From assembly GCF_014201095.1 (NCBI RefSeq), contig NZ_JACHDN010000001.1:3472001-3536000 (forward strand): a stretch of 64,000 bases of DNA, given 5' to 3'. Shown here one piece after another: positions 47,643 to 56,099 of this stretch; the first letter of the stretch is position 1, and every line of letters begins with the position of its first letter. The notes under the pieces were generated by a model that saw only the letters and a list, made by a program, of their open reading frames with translations, was not told the origin of the DNA and did not search any database. Source of the stretch: Cellulomonas hominis. Lineage in GTDB: Bacteria; Actinomycetota; Actinomycetes; Actinomycetales; Cellulomonadaceae. The translations under genes and the position numbers were made by a program.

Positions 47643-47671
47643 AGGTCGGCGCCCGGCCGGGCGAGCCGCCG

Positions 47672-47689
47672 CCGCACATGTACTCGGGG
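47672..47689 (+). promoter_or_regulatory. Element promoter motif 1
   Basis: CCGCACAT (47672-47679), nine bases, then the G of the GTG start of the SNF2 gene. Confidence 0.7.
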
Positions 47690-49914
47690 TGAGCACCCCG
47701 ACCGCGACCCTGTCCGGCACCCGCCGCCGGCCCGTTCTGGTGCTCACCTTCCCGCGGTACGCGCCCGTGCCCGTCGCCGTGAAGTTCCCGACCTACCCCG
47801 CGCCCAAGGTCTCGCGGCCCGGGAAGACCAAGGTGCACCGGGGACGACCCAAGACACTGACCGACTGGCTGCTCAAGCTGCCCGGTCGCCACTTCGACAA
47901 GCCGACCGGGTCGTGGATCGTGCACAACCCGGGGCCCGACGCAGACCGGGTGCTGTCCGAGCTCGGGTTCCAGCTCGACCTGTCCCACGGCGCCCGCGCC
48001 GGCGTCAGGGCCCTGGCCGACCTGGCGACCCCGTGGATCGAGACAGACCCCGACGACCCCTGGACCACGCACCTGTACCCTCGCTTCTCCGACGCCGGCG
48101 AGCACGTCCCGCTCGGGGCGGAGTGGGATCGCGACCAACTCCGGTGGCTCATCCACACCCCCGACATGCGCCACGTCGCCGCGGCGGGGACCAGCGTGCC
48201 CCGCACGGTGCTCGAGCAGGGGCGCTCCCTCGTGGACGGCGTGCACCGCGGAACGCTCGGCAACTCTCGGCCCGACTGGCCGATGCTGCTCGGCCTCATG
48301 CCGCGCGCACCCAAGAAGACCCCGGACGGTCTGCCGCCGCTTCCTGCCTGGGCCCGGCGCACCCTGTACGGCTACCAGCTGTCCGGGACCTATGCCATCG
48401 TCGGCGGGCACGCGTTCCTCTGCGACGAACCCGGGCTCGGCAAGACGATCCAGTCCATCGCCGCGCACGCGGTGGCCGGCACCCGGCGGCTGCTCGTCAT
48501 CACCCCGCCCGTCGCCCTGACCAACTGGGTCCGCGAGATCGCGGCCTACGGGCTCGCCTACCCGGACAAGGACCCTGACGCCCGCCCCGAGGCCGGCACG
48601 ACCGTCATGGTCTCTGCCGGCCGCAAGGTCCGGGAGTTCCCCGATCAGGGCGTGGTGGTGGTCCCGGACTCGCTGCTCGCATCCAGGCCCGAGCTGCGCG
48701 CAAAGCTGCGCGACTGGGCGCCCGACGGCATCACAGTCGACGAGTCGCACCGGCACAAGAACTGGGCCACGTCCCGGGCACGGGCCGTTCGGAGCGTCGC
48801 ACAGGCTGTCACCGGCCTGCGCGTGCCGATCTCCGGCACCCCGATGACCTCCAACCCGTACCAGCTCGCCTCCCAGCTCGCGATCAGCGGGCACCTCGAC
48901 ACCATCTTCGGCGGGCTGCACCAGTACCTGACGGACTACTGCACCGTCGACCAGTACGGCCGGTTCAGCCCCCGCAAGCGGGCTCTCGAGCAGCTGAACG
49001 TCGCCCTCAGCGCGGGCGTGTGGGTCCGGCGCAACGCCTCCGAGGTCTACAACCGGGACCCGGACGGCCCGACCATGCCAGAGGTACTGCCTCCACGGGC
49101 GAAGTACATCGACCTCGACGCCACGGGCAGCGCCCTCTACCGGGCAGCCATCGTCAAGCAGCACGGCATCGTCGACGAGTGGCTCGACTCCCTGCTGCAG
49201 ACCCCGTACGAGCGCAAGGCCGGGCTCGCGCACACTCCCACCGACGAGGAGGTCAGGGCCTTCGCGGCGAGCAACATCGGCTTCATCTCCCCGCTGCGCA
49301 AGGCCGCCGGGGTGGCCAAGGTGCCGGCCGCCATCGAGTACATCACCGACTGGATCGCCGCGCAGGACGCCGCGAGGCACGACCGGCCGCTGCTCGTGTG
49401 GTGCCACCACAACGAGGTCGCCACGGCCATGCGCACCGCGATCGAGGAGGCGGGCGCCGACGTCGCCGTGATCGACGGCGCCACATCGGCTGGCAACCGG
49501 GGCAAGATCACCGCGGACTTCCAGGCCGGGCGCTACAAGGCGCTGGTGCTGTCGATGCAGGCAGCCGGCGTCGGCATCACGCTGACGCGAGCGTGCGACA
49601 ACCTCTTCGTCGAGTCCGACTGGGAGCCCACGACGCTCACCCAGGCGCGCGACCGGACCAAGCGCATCGGGCAGACGCGAGCGATCACGCTGACCACCCT
49701 GCTGGCCTCCGGCACCCTGGACGAGCACCTCCAGCGGGTCCAGCGTCGCAAGGCAGCCGTGCTCGACCCGGTTCTCGGCGGCGGCTACGACACCTCCGTC
49801 GCGACTCAGGAGACGGACGAACTCGCGAGCGTCGGCGGGATCATCGCCGCGATCGTCGCCGAGCGGGTGGAGGCACGCTCCAAGCGGTCCCGCACCACAC
49901 GGGCCGCGGCCTGA
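47689..49914 (+). CDS. SNF2-family DEAD/DEAH helicase
   Basis: A 741-residue ATPase. After a basic N-terminal region of about 215 residues, the helicase core shows motif I DEPGLGKT (247-253), motif II DESH (351-354), motif III SGTPM, and motif VI QARDRTKRIGQT (about 652-663), the SNF2/RapA arrangement. It should translocate on double-stranded DNA. No nuclease domain was recognised. Similar proteins occur in phages and in restriction or recombination modules. First gene of the element after the chimeric methyltransferase; GTG start at the predicted transcription start. Confidence 0.9.
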   Translation: MSTPTATLSGTRRRPVLVLTFPRYAPVPVAVKFPTYPAPKVSRPGKTKVHRGRPKTLTDWLLKLPGRHFDKPTGSWIVHNPGPDADRVLSELGFQLDLSHGARAGVRALADLATPWIETDPDDPWTTHLYPRFSDAGEHVPLGAEWDRDQLRWLIHTPDMRHVAAAGTSVPRTVLEQGRSLVDGVHRGTLGNSRPDWPMLLGLMPRAPKKTPDGLPPLPAWARRTLYGYQLSGTYAIVGGHAFLCDEPGLGKTIQSIAAHAVAGTRRLLVITPPVALTNWVREIAAYGLAYPDKDPDARPEAGTTVMVSAGRKVREFPDQGVVVVPDSLLASRPELRAKLRDWAPDGITVDESHRHKNWATSRARAVRSVAQAVTGLRVPISGTPMTSNPYQLASQLAISGHLDTIFGGLHQYLTDYCTVDQYGRFSPRKRALEQLNVALSAGVWVRRNASEVYNRDPDGPTMPEVLPPRAKYIDLDATGSALYRAAIVKQHGIVDEWLDSLLQTPYERKAGLAHTPTDEEVRAFAASNIGFISPLRKAAGVAKVPAAIEYITDWIAAQDAARHDRPLLVWCHHNEVATAMRTAIEEAGADVAVIDGATSAGNRGKITADFQAGRYKALVLSMQAAGVGITLTRACDNLFVESDWEPTTLTQARDRTKRIGQTRAITLTTLLASGTLDEHLQRVQRRKAAVLDPVLGGGYDTSVATQETDELASVGGIIAAIVAERVEARSKRSRTTRAAA

Positions 49915-49947
49915 GCCTCGGCCCGCGCAACGGCCGGCAGAGCCCGC

Positions 49948-49965
49948 CCGCACATCTACGCGGCA
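49948..49965 (+). promoter_or_regulatory. Element promoter motif 2
   Basis: CCGCACAT (49948-49955), nine bases, then the A of ATG. Confidence 0.7.
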
Positions 49966-50813
49966 TGACGGGTCAGCGCTTCGACGCCTCCGCACATCCG
50001 CGCACCCCGGCCGGGGTGCGCTCCGGCGGTCAGTTCTCGACCCGAGCGCGCGGCGAGGCGTCGATCACGCTGGACGACAGCCCGACGCGCGCCGACTGGT
50101 CAGCGGTGGTCCAGGACCGGGGGCGAGGCATCGCGATGGCGCTTCACGAAGTGACCGGCTGGCCCGTCGTCACCAGCAGCGCCGGCCAGTTCGCCGTTCG
50201 GACACCGAACGGCCGCGTCCTGCACTTGGGCGGGGTGGACAACCAGGCCACGTGGGCAGGTCGCTCCGGCGGGGCTGACCGGTCAGTGCTTGAGGTACCC
50301 GCCGTGGACCCGCCGCGTCCCACCCCGCGGTCCATGCAGCTCGCGGGCCAGTTGCTCGCGGAGCACAGCGAGGCAGCGACCGCCGCGGTGCCCCCGATCG
50401 GGGACTGCGACGAGCTGACCTTCACCGCAGAGCAGTGCCACAGGCTCGCTCAGGCGCTGCACGATGCGAGTGGGTGGGAGGTCGTCGTGGTCTCCGACGG
50501 CCCCCACGGCGTCGCCGGCTGGGTCCACGCCGGTGTGCGGACCCCCGGTGGCCAGATCCTGGACGTCCACGGCCTGCAGGACGAGCAGCTGTGGATCGTG
50601 GACTGGGCCGAGCACTGCGACGCGGTCGCCGACGGTGAGGAGGCCTACGACCGTGACGACGTCGGGGTGTTCCCAGCCACCGACCACGGATGGACCCCAG
50701 AGCACGGGTGGGCGTTGGGCGACAGTGCACCGCTGTACCCCGACATCGAGAAGCGCGCCGCCCAGGTCGCCAGCCTCCTGCTCGAGCAGTACCGGCACGC
50801 CGAGGCCGCCTGA
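49965..50813 (+). CDS. Tagged protein with an internally duplicated domain, unknown function
   Basis: A 282-residue protein. Residues 6-24 carry the tag seen in three element proteins (HPRTPAGVRSGGQF). Two copies of a roughly 60-residue domain follow: ALHEVTGW...VRTPNGRVLHLGG...W and, from about residue 165, ALHDASGWEVV...VRTPGGQILDVHG...W. Similar GW-PV...DGRVLD domains are seen in mobile-element proteins, but I cannot name the family. No membrane segments. Acidic C-terminus. Confidence 0.8.
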   Translation: MTGQRFDASAHPRTPAGVRSGGQFSTRARGEASITLDDSPTRADWSAVVQDRGRGIAMALHEVTGWPVVTSSAGQFAVRTPNGRVLHLGGVDNQATWAGRSGGADRSVLEVPAVDPPRPTPRSMQLAGQLLAEHSEAATAAVPPIGDCDELTFTAEQCHRLAQALHDASGWEVVVVSDGPHGVAGWVHAGVRTPGGQILDVHGLQDEQLWIVDWAEHCDAVADGEEAYDRDDVGVFPATDHGWTPEHGWALGDSAPLYPDIEKRAAQVASLLLEQYRHAEAA

Positions 50814-50913
50814 GCGGCCGGTGCCGCACGCAGAGAACGTCGGGGCGGACCCGGCTCTGACCGATCCTGGAAAGGCAGCGCTCGGCGTGGCCGGCGCCGC
50901 GGCGCACACGCCG

Positions 50914-50931
50914 CCGCACATAGCCAGGAGA
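50914..50931 (+). promoter_or_regulatory. Element promoter motif 3
   Basis: CCGCACAT (50914-50921), nine bases, then the A of ATG. The nine bases include CAGGAG, but it is too close to the ATG to be a normal ribosome-binding site. Confidence 0.65.
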
Positions 50932-51284
50932 TGAGCGAGCACACCCCCACCAAGACACTGCTGGCACGACTGACCAACCTGCAGCGCGTCACCCTGGAGC
51001 AGGAGCTGGCAGCCGGGGGAGTCGTCGCCTACGGCCTGGCCCCGGTCGGCACGATCGAGAACCGCTACGTCCTGGAGGTGCTGCGCCAGGTGGAGCCCGA
51101 TGGACTCACCGACCCGAATGCGCTGCCGTGGCAGGTCGTCCAGCGGTTCTGGCACGGCTGGCGCGAAACCTCCCGTCTCGGCCTCGCCCAGGCGACGCTC
51201 CGTCTCGCGACCCTCCGCGAGGCGGGAGGTGTGCGTGTTGCCGAGCTGCCCGCCATGCCAGCAGGCTTCGCCGGCTGGAGGTAG
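50931..51284 (+). CDS. Hypothetical element protein
   Basis: A 117-residue soluble protein, mostly helical by composition, without known motifs. It contains LPWQVVQRFWHGWRE in the middle. Followed after 53 bases by another small gene. Function unknown. Confidence 0.7.
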   Translation: MSEHTPTKTLLARLTNLQRVTLEQELAAGGVVAYGLAPVGTIENRYVLEVLRQVEPDGLTDPNALPWQVVQRFWHGWRETSRLGLAQATLRLATLREAGGVRVAELPAMPAGFAGWR

Positions 51285-51322
51285 CTCGCTGCAGGTCATC
51301 GGCGGTTCGGCACCGTTCTGAT

Positions 51323-51338
51323 GCATACTTGGAACGGA
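51323..51338 (+). promoter_or_regulatory. Degenerate element promoter motif
   Basis: GCATAC followed by nine bases and then ATG 51338. It keeps the spacing of the twelve clear motifs but only part of the sequence. Confidence 0.35.
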
Positions 51339-51748
51339 TGTTCGAATCGGACGAACCTGGAGGTCAGGTGCACCGGCACCCGCTCCCCACCGCCGAGCAC
51401 ACGTTCGAGCGATCACTGACGGGAGCCGATGGCTCCACGCTGCAGTGGTCGATCCGCGCTGCCAACCCCCGGCACGGCGGCGCCCACCTGGACTACGCCG
51501 AAGCCCGCGACGGCACCGTCACGATCACCTCGATCACGGTCCACCCGAACCTCGCCCGCGCCGGCATCCAGCGCATGCTCGTCGACGCGCTCGCCGAGCA
51601 CCACCGCAGCCACCTGCGTTGGCGACTGGCGCCCGCGCTCGCCCGCGGCGCGACCGGCCCTGCCGCGCCGTTCTGGGCCCGGGTGGCTGCCGACCACATC
51701 CTCGCCCTCGCCGACCAGGACGGCGTGGAACTCGACCTCACCGGCTGA
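51338..51748 (+). CDS. Small element protein, possibly GNAT-like
   Basis: A 136-residue protein with a stretch ITSITVHPNLARAGIQRMLVDALAEHH that resembles the beta4-alpha3 acetyl-CoA loop of GNAT enzymes; the rest is too diverged to be sure. GTG 51368, preceded by GGAGG, is an alternative start ten codons in. Function unknown. Confidence 0.6.
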   Translation: MFESDEPGGQVHRHPLPTAEHTFERSLTGADGSTLQWSIRAANPRHGGAHLDYAEARDGTVTITSITVHPNLARAGIQRMLVDALAEHHRSHLRWRLAPALARGATGPAAPFWARVAADHILALADQDGVELDLTG

Positions 51749-51762
51749 AGGGCGGCCGCGCG

Positions 51763-51780
51763 CCGCACATCCAGCAAGGG
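51763..51780 (+). promoter_or_regulatory. Element promoter motif 4
   Basis: CCGCACAT (51763-51770), nine bases, then the G of the GTG start. Confidence 0.7.
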
Positions 51781-52649
51781 TGAGTACCCGTATCGCCCCA
51801 GCGTTCCGGCTCGCTGCCGGGACGGACCTCCCGGCAGTGCTTGACGCACACCGACCCGCGCTGGACGTCGTGCGGGACCGGCTCGACGCCGAGGAAGTGG
51901 TCGGCGTCGCGGTCTCCGCCATCGACACCGCTCTCGTCTTCCGACTGCCCGCGCCCGTCGCCGTGCTCGCGCTGAGCCATGCCTCCGTGATGAGCGAACG
52001 GGCCGCAGAAGACCCCCGGCTCCACTGGTCTGACCCTCACCACCTGTCCGTCTGCTGGGCGGTCGATCCGCAGACGCGGGACGTCGGGGCGCTCGTGCTC
52101 CGCGGCCACCGACGCCTCGCCGACGCGGTCGCGACCATCCCGGAGTTCACGGAGTTCAGCTACTGGAACGACACCGACCCGCCAGTGGGCACAACCGACG
52201 AGCAGTGGGTGATGCGACAGGCGTTCTGGCAGCGGGTGATCCCGTCGGGGCGCCCGTCGGACAGCATGCGGGAGTGGGTGCACCGAGAAGGTCCCCTCGC
52301 ACCCCTGTCCCTGGTGCAGGAGCAGGGCACGCCGACACCGACGGCCCTCGCCTGCGTCCCGTCGCGGGCCGCGCGCGCCACATCGATCTCCCGGCGCGCT
52401 CTGACCTCGGCCGCGACCCGCGCTCACCCACAGGTCGCTCCCATCCAATGCGTCGTGGCCGCGATGTCAGCGCTCTCGCGAGGTCTCGCTCCAGAGGTGA
52501 CCGCCGCTGCGCGCGCGCTCGTGGGAGAGATCGGCCCGCGCGAGCTCACCGGCGCTCGTCGGCCGTGCGTTCCAGAGCTCGACGAGCGGGTCGCGGACCT
52601 GCAGCGCGCCGCGCGGCGTGCTGCGGCCGACCTGGAGCTGGGCTCATGA
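51780..52649 (+). CDS. Hypothetical element protein
   Basis: A 289-residue soluble protein with no recognised domain. It has HWSDPHHLSVCWAVDPQ in the first third, a Trp-rich segment SYWNDTDPP near residue 125, and a C-terminal basic helical region. The GTG coincides with the predicted transcription start, and the stop overlaps the next ATG by four bases. Confidence 0.7.
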   Translation: MSTRIAPAFRLAAGTDLPAVLDAHRPALDVVRDRLDAEEVVGVAVSAIDTALVFRLPAPVAVLALSHASVMSERAAEDPRLHWSDPHHLSVCWAVDPQTRDVGALVLRGHRRLADAVATIPEFTEFSYWNDTDPPVGTTDEQWVMRQAFWQRVIPSGRPSDSMREWVHREGPLAPLSLVQEQGTPTPTALACVPSRAARATSISRRALTSAATRAHPQVAPIQCVVAAMSALSRGLAPEVTAAARALVGEIGPRELTGARRPCVPELDERVADLQRAARRAAADLELGS

Positions 52650-53146
52650 GACCCGCACCGAGATGGCTCGTCTGGACCACGGACCGTGACGACGAGGGGG
52701 AGGAGACGTACCTGCTGTTCGCGCCGCACGACCACGAGGGCGTCCGCAGGCGCCGTGCGCAGGAGATCGCCGCAGGCCAGGTGCTCTCCGTCACCGCGGG
52801 GGCGGCGGCCGGGTTCGTCCTAGGCCCTGCCGTCGGCGCCGCGCTCTGGGCATTCCTCGCAGCCGCAGCGGCCGTGCTCACCATCGACTCGACCTACGGT
52901 CGCGCGACCATCCGAACCTCCTGGACACCGCTGCTCGCGGATCTCGAGCTCGCCCGTCGGCGTGCGCCGCACCTCCTGCCCGACCTCCACGAGCGCGCTT
53001 GGGGAACGCTCGCACCCGGGACCGTGAGCAGCTACCGCGACTCGGTCGCACGGGCAGCGGAGCTCAAGGCACTGCGCGCACGCCTCGCTGCAGAGGTCAC
53101 CGCGCAGGGTGTCAGCGAACTCGACGCGTTCATGCGGTCGATGTGA
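52646..53146 (+). CDS. Element membrane protein, unknown
   Basis: A 166-residue protein with two closely spaced membrane helices (about 45-80) in a hairpin, an acidic N-terminal segment (TTDRDDEGEETYLLF) and a C-terminal helical region. Translationally coupled to the preceding gene, suggesting the pair works together. Function unknown. Confidence 0.65.
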   Translation: MRPAPRWLVWTTDRDDEGEETYLLFAPHDHEGVRRRRAQEIAAGQVLSVTAGAAAGFVLGPAVGAALWAFLAAAAAVLTIDSTYGRATIRTSWTPLLADLELARRRAPHLLPDLHERAWGTLAPGTVSSYRDSVARAAELKALRARLAAEVTAQGVSELDAFMRSM

Positions 53147-53150
53147 ACAG

Positions 53151-53204
53151 CAGCTAGCCCGCCCGAGCGAGCTCGCACCCGACCTAGCGAGCTGCAGCTA
53201 GCCC
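53151..53204. repeat. Direct repeats CAGCTAGCCC upstream of the methyltransferase gene
   Basis: CAGCTAGCCC occurs at 53151-53160 and 53195-53204, 44 bases apart. The second copy is part of an inverted repeat CTAGC-N8-GCTAG (53184-53201). This structured stretch lies between a stop codon and promoter motif 5 and could be a terminator or an operator. Confidence 0.45.
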
Positions 53205-53238
53205 AGCGGGGCGAAACACCATCTGAGCTGCACGAACG

Positions 53239-53256
53239 CCGCACATCCGGCCGACG
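53239..53256 (+). promoter_or_regulatory. Element promoter motif 5
   Basis: CCGCACAT (53239-53246), nine bases, then the G of the GTG start. Confidence 0.7.
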
Positions 53257-54284
53257 TGACAGCCCCCGCAACCTCCCGCAGCCCGCTGCGCTACGCCTCC
53301 CTGTTCACCGGGATCGGCGGCTTCGAGGTCGGTATCCACGCGGAGACCGACTGGGAACCAACGGTCATGGTGGAGTTCAACAAGAACTGCCAGCGCGTGC
53401 TGTCACGGCACTTCCCGAACACCCCGCTGATGGGAGACATCCGTGACGTCGCTGCCGCAGACCTGGGCCGCCCTGACATCGCCTTCGCAGGCATCCCCTG
53501 CCAGGACCTGTCCGGCGCCGCTCCACATCGCCTCGGCCTCGCCGGCGCCCGCTCGGGCATGTTCTGGGAGTTCGCCCGCATCCTCGACGAGCACCCCGAG
53601 CACGAGCGCCCACGATGGGTCGTCATCGAGAACCCCGACGGGCTTCTCCGCAGTCCCGGCAGAGGCAAGGACGGCGTCGACCGGACCGGGTGGGACGCAG
53701 CCACCGTCTTCGGTGTCCTGGAGGAGCTCGGGTATGGGTGGGCATACCGGGTGGTGGACGGGCGACACCTCGGCACGCCCCAGCGACGGCGTCGAGTCCT
53801 CGTGGTCGCCCATCGTGGAGGCGACCCCCGACCCGCATGGGCCGTTCTGGGTGACGAGCAGCGAGGCGGCGAAGCTGCACGCCCGGGTGTCCTCGGCCGG
53901 AACGCGCGCGGACCCCGCCCTGCTCTCAGTCCTGTCGGACCTGATGGCGCCCTGATCTGGCGCAAGTCCGCACGTGCCCGCACCTCCCTGGTCAAGGGCG
54001 GGTACGAGACCTGGGTCGCCGATGGCGACGGGAACACCCTGACCGGGTACGACGGCGGCGGCCCGCTGCGCCAGACCCACCTCATCGCCCAGGCCGGGCG
54101 GCTGCGGACCCTGAGCGTCACCGAGTGGGAACGGCTGCAGGGCTTCCCGGACGGCTGGACCTCTGACATGCCGCTGACGGCCCGATGGACGGCGCTGGGC
54201 AACGCCGTGCACACCGGCACCTCCGCCTGGCTGGCACGCCGTCTCGCCGTTGTCGACGCGGCCGTCCCCCTGGTCGGCGCCTAG
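53256..54284 (+). CDS. DNA (cytosine-5) methyltransferase, orphan
   Basis: A 342-residue C5-cytosine methyltransferase. Motif I is LFTGIGGFEVG (residues 16-26), motif IV GIPCQD with catalytic Cys82, motif VI IENPDGLL (Pro after Asn instead of the usual Val), motif VIII QRRRRVLVV, and motifs IX/X ERLQGFPDGW and LGNAVHTGTSAWLA. The target-recognition region is short. No restriction gene is adjacent, so it probably protects element DNA against host enzymes or marks it. Recognition sequence unknown. Confidence 0.92.
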   Translation: MTAPATSRSPLRYASLFTGIGGFEVGIHAETDWEPTVMVEFNKNCQRVLSRHFPNTPLMGDIRDVAAADLGRPDIAFAGIPCQDLSGAAPHRLGLAGARSGMFWEFARILDEHPEHERPRWVVIENPDGLLRSPGRGKDGVDRTGWDAATVFGVLEELGYGWAYRVVDGRHLGTPQRRRRVLVVAHRGGDPRPAWAVLGDEQRGGEAARPGVLGRNARGPRPALSPVGPDGALIWRKSARARTSLVKGGYETWVADGDGNTLTGYDGGGPLRQTHLIAQAGRLRTLSVTEWERLQGFPDGWTSDMPLTARWTALGNAVHTGTSAWLARRLAVVDAAVPLVGA

Positions 54285-54293
54285 CGGGCCCTG

Positions 54294-54311
54294 CCGCACA
54301 TCCTCCAGGTG
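54294..54311 (+). promoter_or_regulatory. Element promoter motif 6
   Basis: CCGCACAT (54294-54301), nine bases, then a G at 54311. Here the gene starts 27 bases later after AGGAGGA, so the mRNA has a short leader. Confidence 0.6.
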
Positions 54312-54337
54312 ACGCCCAGCCAGCCAGGAGGAACCCC

Positions 54338-54679
54338 ATGAGCACCAGCCACATGCCTGACGGCCCCGGGTACCGGCTGCCGCCGGCGCGCCCCAACCGC
54401 CGCAAGCTCGAGCAGGAGGAGATCCGCCGTGGCGACCGGGCCCTGCGGGCGACCACCTGGGGGTCGGCGTTCGTCGGCGCCATCCTCGGGCTGCTGCTGG
54501 GTCCGGGAGGCCTTGACGGCGCGATCGCCAGCCCGCTGTTCGCGGTCGCGGCGCTCGGGGTGTGTCGGGGCGCCGACGTGTCCACAACACCGGCCGCGGT
54601 CCGCTCCGGCGCGGTGATCGGCGGGCTCATGGGAGCCGCGGCCGGGCTGATGGCCGGGGCCTTGTTCATCGGGCAGTGA
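54338..54679 (+). CDS. Small element membrane protein
   Basis: A 113-residue protein with a charged N-terminal third (RPNRRKLEQEEIRRGDRAL) and two glycine-rich membrane segments (about 42-72 and 85-112). It has a strong AGGAGGA ribosome-binding site. Function unknown. Confidence 0.7.
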   Translation: MSTSHMPDGPGYRLPPARPNRRKLEQEEIRRGDRALRATTWGSAFVGAILGLLLGPGGLDGAIASPLFAVAALGVCRGADVSTTPAAVRSGAVIGGLMGAAAGLMAGALFIGQ

Positions 54680-54696
54680 GGCGGTCGCGGCCCGTG

Positions 54697-54714
54697 CCGC
54701 ACATCCACCGGTCA
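54697..54714 (+). promoter_or_regulatory. Element promoter motif 7
   Basis: CCGCACAT (54697-54704), nine bases, then an A at 54714. The first gene starts 27 bases later after GAGAGGT. Confidence 0.6.
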
Positions 54715-54740
54715 GAGCCCCCGACACGAGAGGTACCGCC

Positions 54741-55388
54741 GTGAGCACCACCGTCGACCTGTCCACCACCGGTGGGCGGCTGCGCGCCATGCTCGAGGCG
54801 ACCCCGGGCGCCCGAGGCGCCATCACCACCACGTTCGGCTGGTCCGAGGACGAGCTGGACGCCAGGCTGGCCGGTGACGACCCGGAGCTGGACGGCTCCG
54901 ACATCGTCGGCCTGTCCGACGAGCTCTCCGTGCCGATCCCGTGGATCCTCGGCCAGCAGCCCAACCCGCTGCAGGTCCTGGTCCGGCTGAGGGTCAAGGC
55001 GCTGACCCCCACCCAGGAGCTGGTCATGGAGGTGCTCGCCGCCCGGCACCGGCTCGGGGAGCAGCGGTGGACCTTCGAGCCCGAGGTCCGCCCGGCGCTG
55101 CGCGCGCTGGAGGACGGCGGCCTGGTGCAGATCCTCGACGGACACAGCACCGGCAGGGTCGGAGCGCGCCTGTCCGCCGCCGGGCTGGTGCACTACGTCC
55201 GCGCCGGGTACACCACCCCGGCCGACCGGCTGCGCGAGGCACTGGCCGACAAGCAGGCCGAGATCGAGCAGGTCTGGACCTTCGTGCGGACCGAGCAGCA
55301 GAACGTGCGCGCGCTGCGCGCCCTGCTCGAGCAGTACGAGTCGGGCGCCCGCCCGCCGCTGACCGCCGACCGGCCCCAGGAGCACTGA
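54741..55388 (+). CDS. Putative DNA-binding protein (HTH plus winged helix plus coiled coil)
   Basis: A 215-residue protein. Residues 8-70 look like an XRE-type helix-turn-helix (RLRAMLEATPGARGAITTTFG...), 95-150 like a winged helix (TPTQELVMEVLAARHRLG...ALRALEDGGLVQ), and 165-205 form a coiled coil. It is the only obvious sequence-specific DNA-binding candidate in this part of the element, apart from ParB. First gene of a five-gene operon. Confidence 0.6.
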   Translation: MSTTVDLSTTGGRLRAMLEATPGARGAITTTFGWSEDELDARLAGDDPELDGSDIVGLSDELSVPIPWILGQQPNPLQVLVRLRVKALTPTQELVMEVLAARHRLGEQRWTFEPEVRPALRALEDGGLVQILDGHSTGRVGARLSAAGLVHYVRAGYTTPADRLREALADKQAEIEQVWTFVRTEQQNVRALRALLEQYESGARPPLTADRPQEH

Positions 55389-55675
55389 TGGGCATCCCGC
55401 CGCACACCGACCCCAGCCCGGCCGAGAAGGCAGACCTGGCCTGGACGGGGGCAGGGCTGGCCCTGGTGCTCCTCACGATCCTGGCCGCCGCCGCCCACAC
55501 CGGGCCGATGCTCGCCGCCGTCGCAGCCGTCACCGTCATGGTGTTGGCCATCGCCCTCGGAGCCCTCAACGGCGGCGCCAGCAAGCCGATGGACCGGCTC
55601 GCGCTCGGGTCCCTGGTCGCCAGCGTGCTCGGCCTGCCGGGCATCGCCGTCATCGCCATCCTGCAGTCCCTGTAG
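55388..55675 (+). CDS. Small element membrane protein
   Basis: A 95-residue protein with three hydrophobic segments covering most of residues 18-95. The ATG overlaps the preceding stop (TGATG). Function unknown. Confidence 0.65.
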   Translation: MGIPPHTDPSPAEKADLAWTGAGLALVLLTILAAAAHTGPMLAAVAAVTVMVLAIALGALNGGASKPMDRLALGSLVASVLGLPGIAVIAILQSL

Positions 55676-55694
55676 CCCCCGACCGGAGCACCCG

Positions 55695-56084
55695 ATGCCC
55701 ACGTTCATCCACACCAAGCCCCGCGCCCGGAAGGCCCACACGTGCTGCTGCTGCGGCCGCACCATCCACCCCGGCGAGGCCTACACCCGCGGCGTCGGGC
55801 TCGACCGCGGCGCCGGCGCCTGGACCTACCGCCGGTGCGCCCACTGCGCCGTCGCGGTCGGCTACGTCAGCGGACTCACCACGGCCGAGGAGTTCGAGGA
55901 CCGCGACCTCATCGAGACCTGGGAGCCGGACGGTATCGCCGAGAACCAGGTCCGCCGCAACGTCCTGCAGGCCCAGTGGCGCACCCCCACCGGGGTGCTG
56001 GTGCCGGTGCCCGTGCTGCTGCACGAGGACCCTGCCCAGCCCTGGCGACCCACCGGGATCCACATCCCGCTCGAGCTGCTCTGA
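55695..56084 (+). CDS. Small zinc-ribbon element protein
   Basis: A 129-residue protein with a cysteine cluster near residues 17-20 (TCCCCGR) and a second pair CAHC near residue 48, likely a zinc ribbon; the sequence between resembles zinc fingers of the type CCxCGxxIxxGExY. The C-terminal half is VP-rich. A nucleic-acid-binding role is plausible; not assignable. Confidence 0.7.
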   Translation: MPTFIHTKPRARKAHTCCCCGRTIHPGEAYTRGVGLDRGAGAWTYRRCAHCAVAVGYVSGLTTAEEFEDRDLIETWEPDGIAENQVRRNVLQAQWRTPTGVLVPVPVLLHEDPAQPWRPTGIHIPLELL

Positions 56085-56099
56085 GACCGAGGAGGGCCC

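Noticed and set aside
47651..47662. Palindrome GCCCGGCCGGGC just after the chimeric methyltransferase gene as a terminator.
   Set aside because: Loop-free and too short; it may only reflect base composition.
54309..54341. A ten-codon GTG-TGA mini-ORF overlapping the ATG of the gene at 54338 (ATGA), looking like a leader peptide.
   Set aside because: If the element motif sets transcription start at 54311, its GTG is not transcribed in full; the AGGAGGA site alone explains translation of the main gene.
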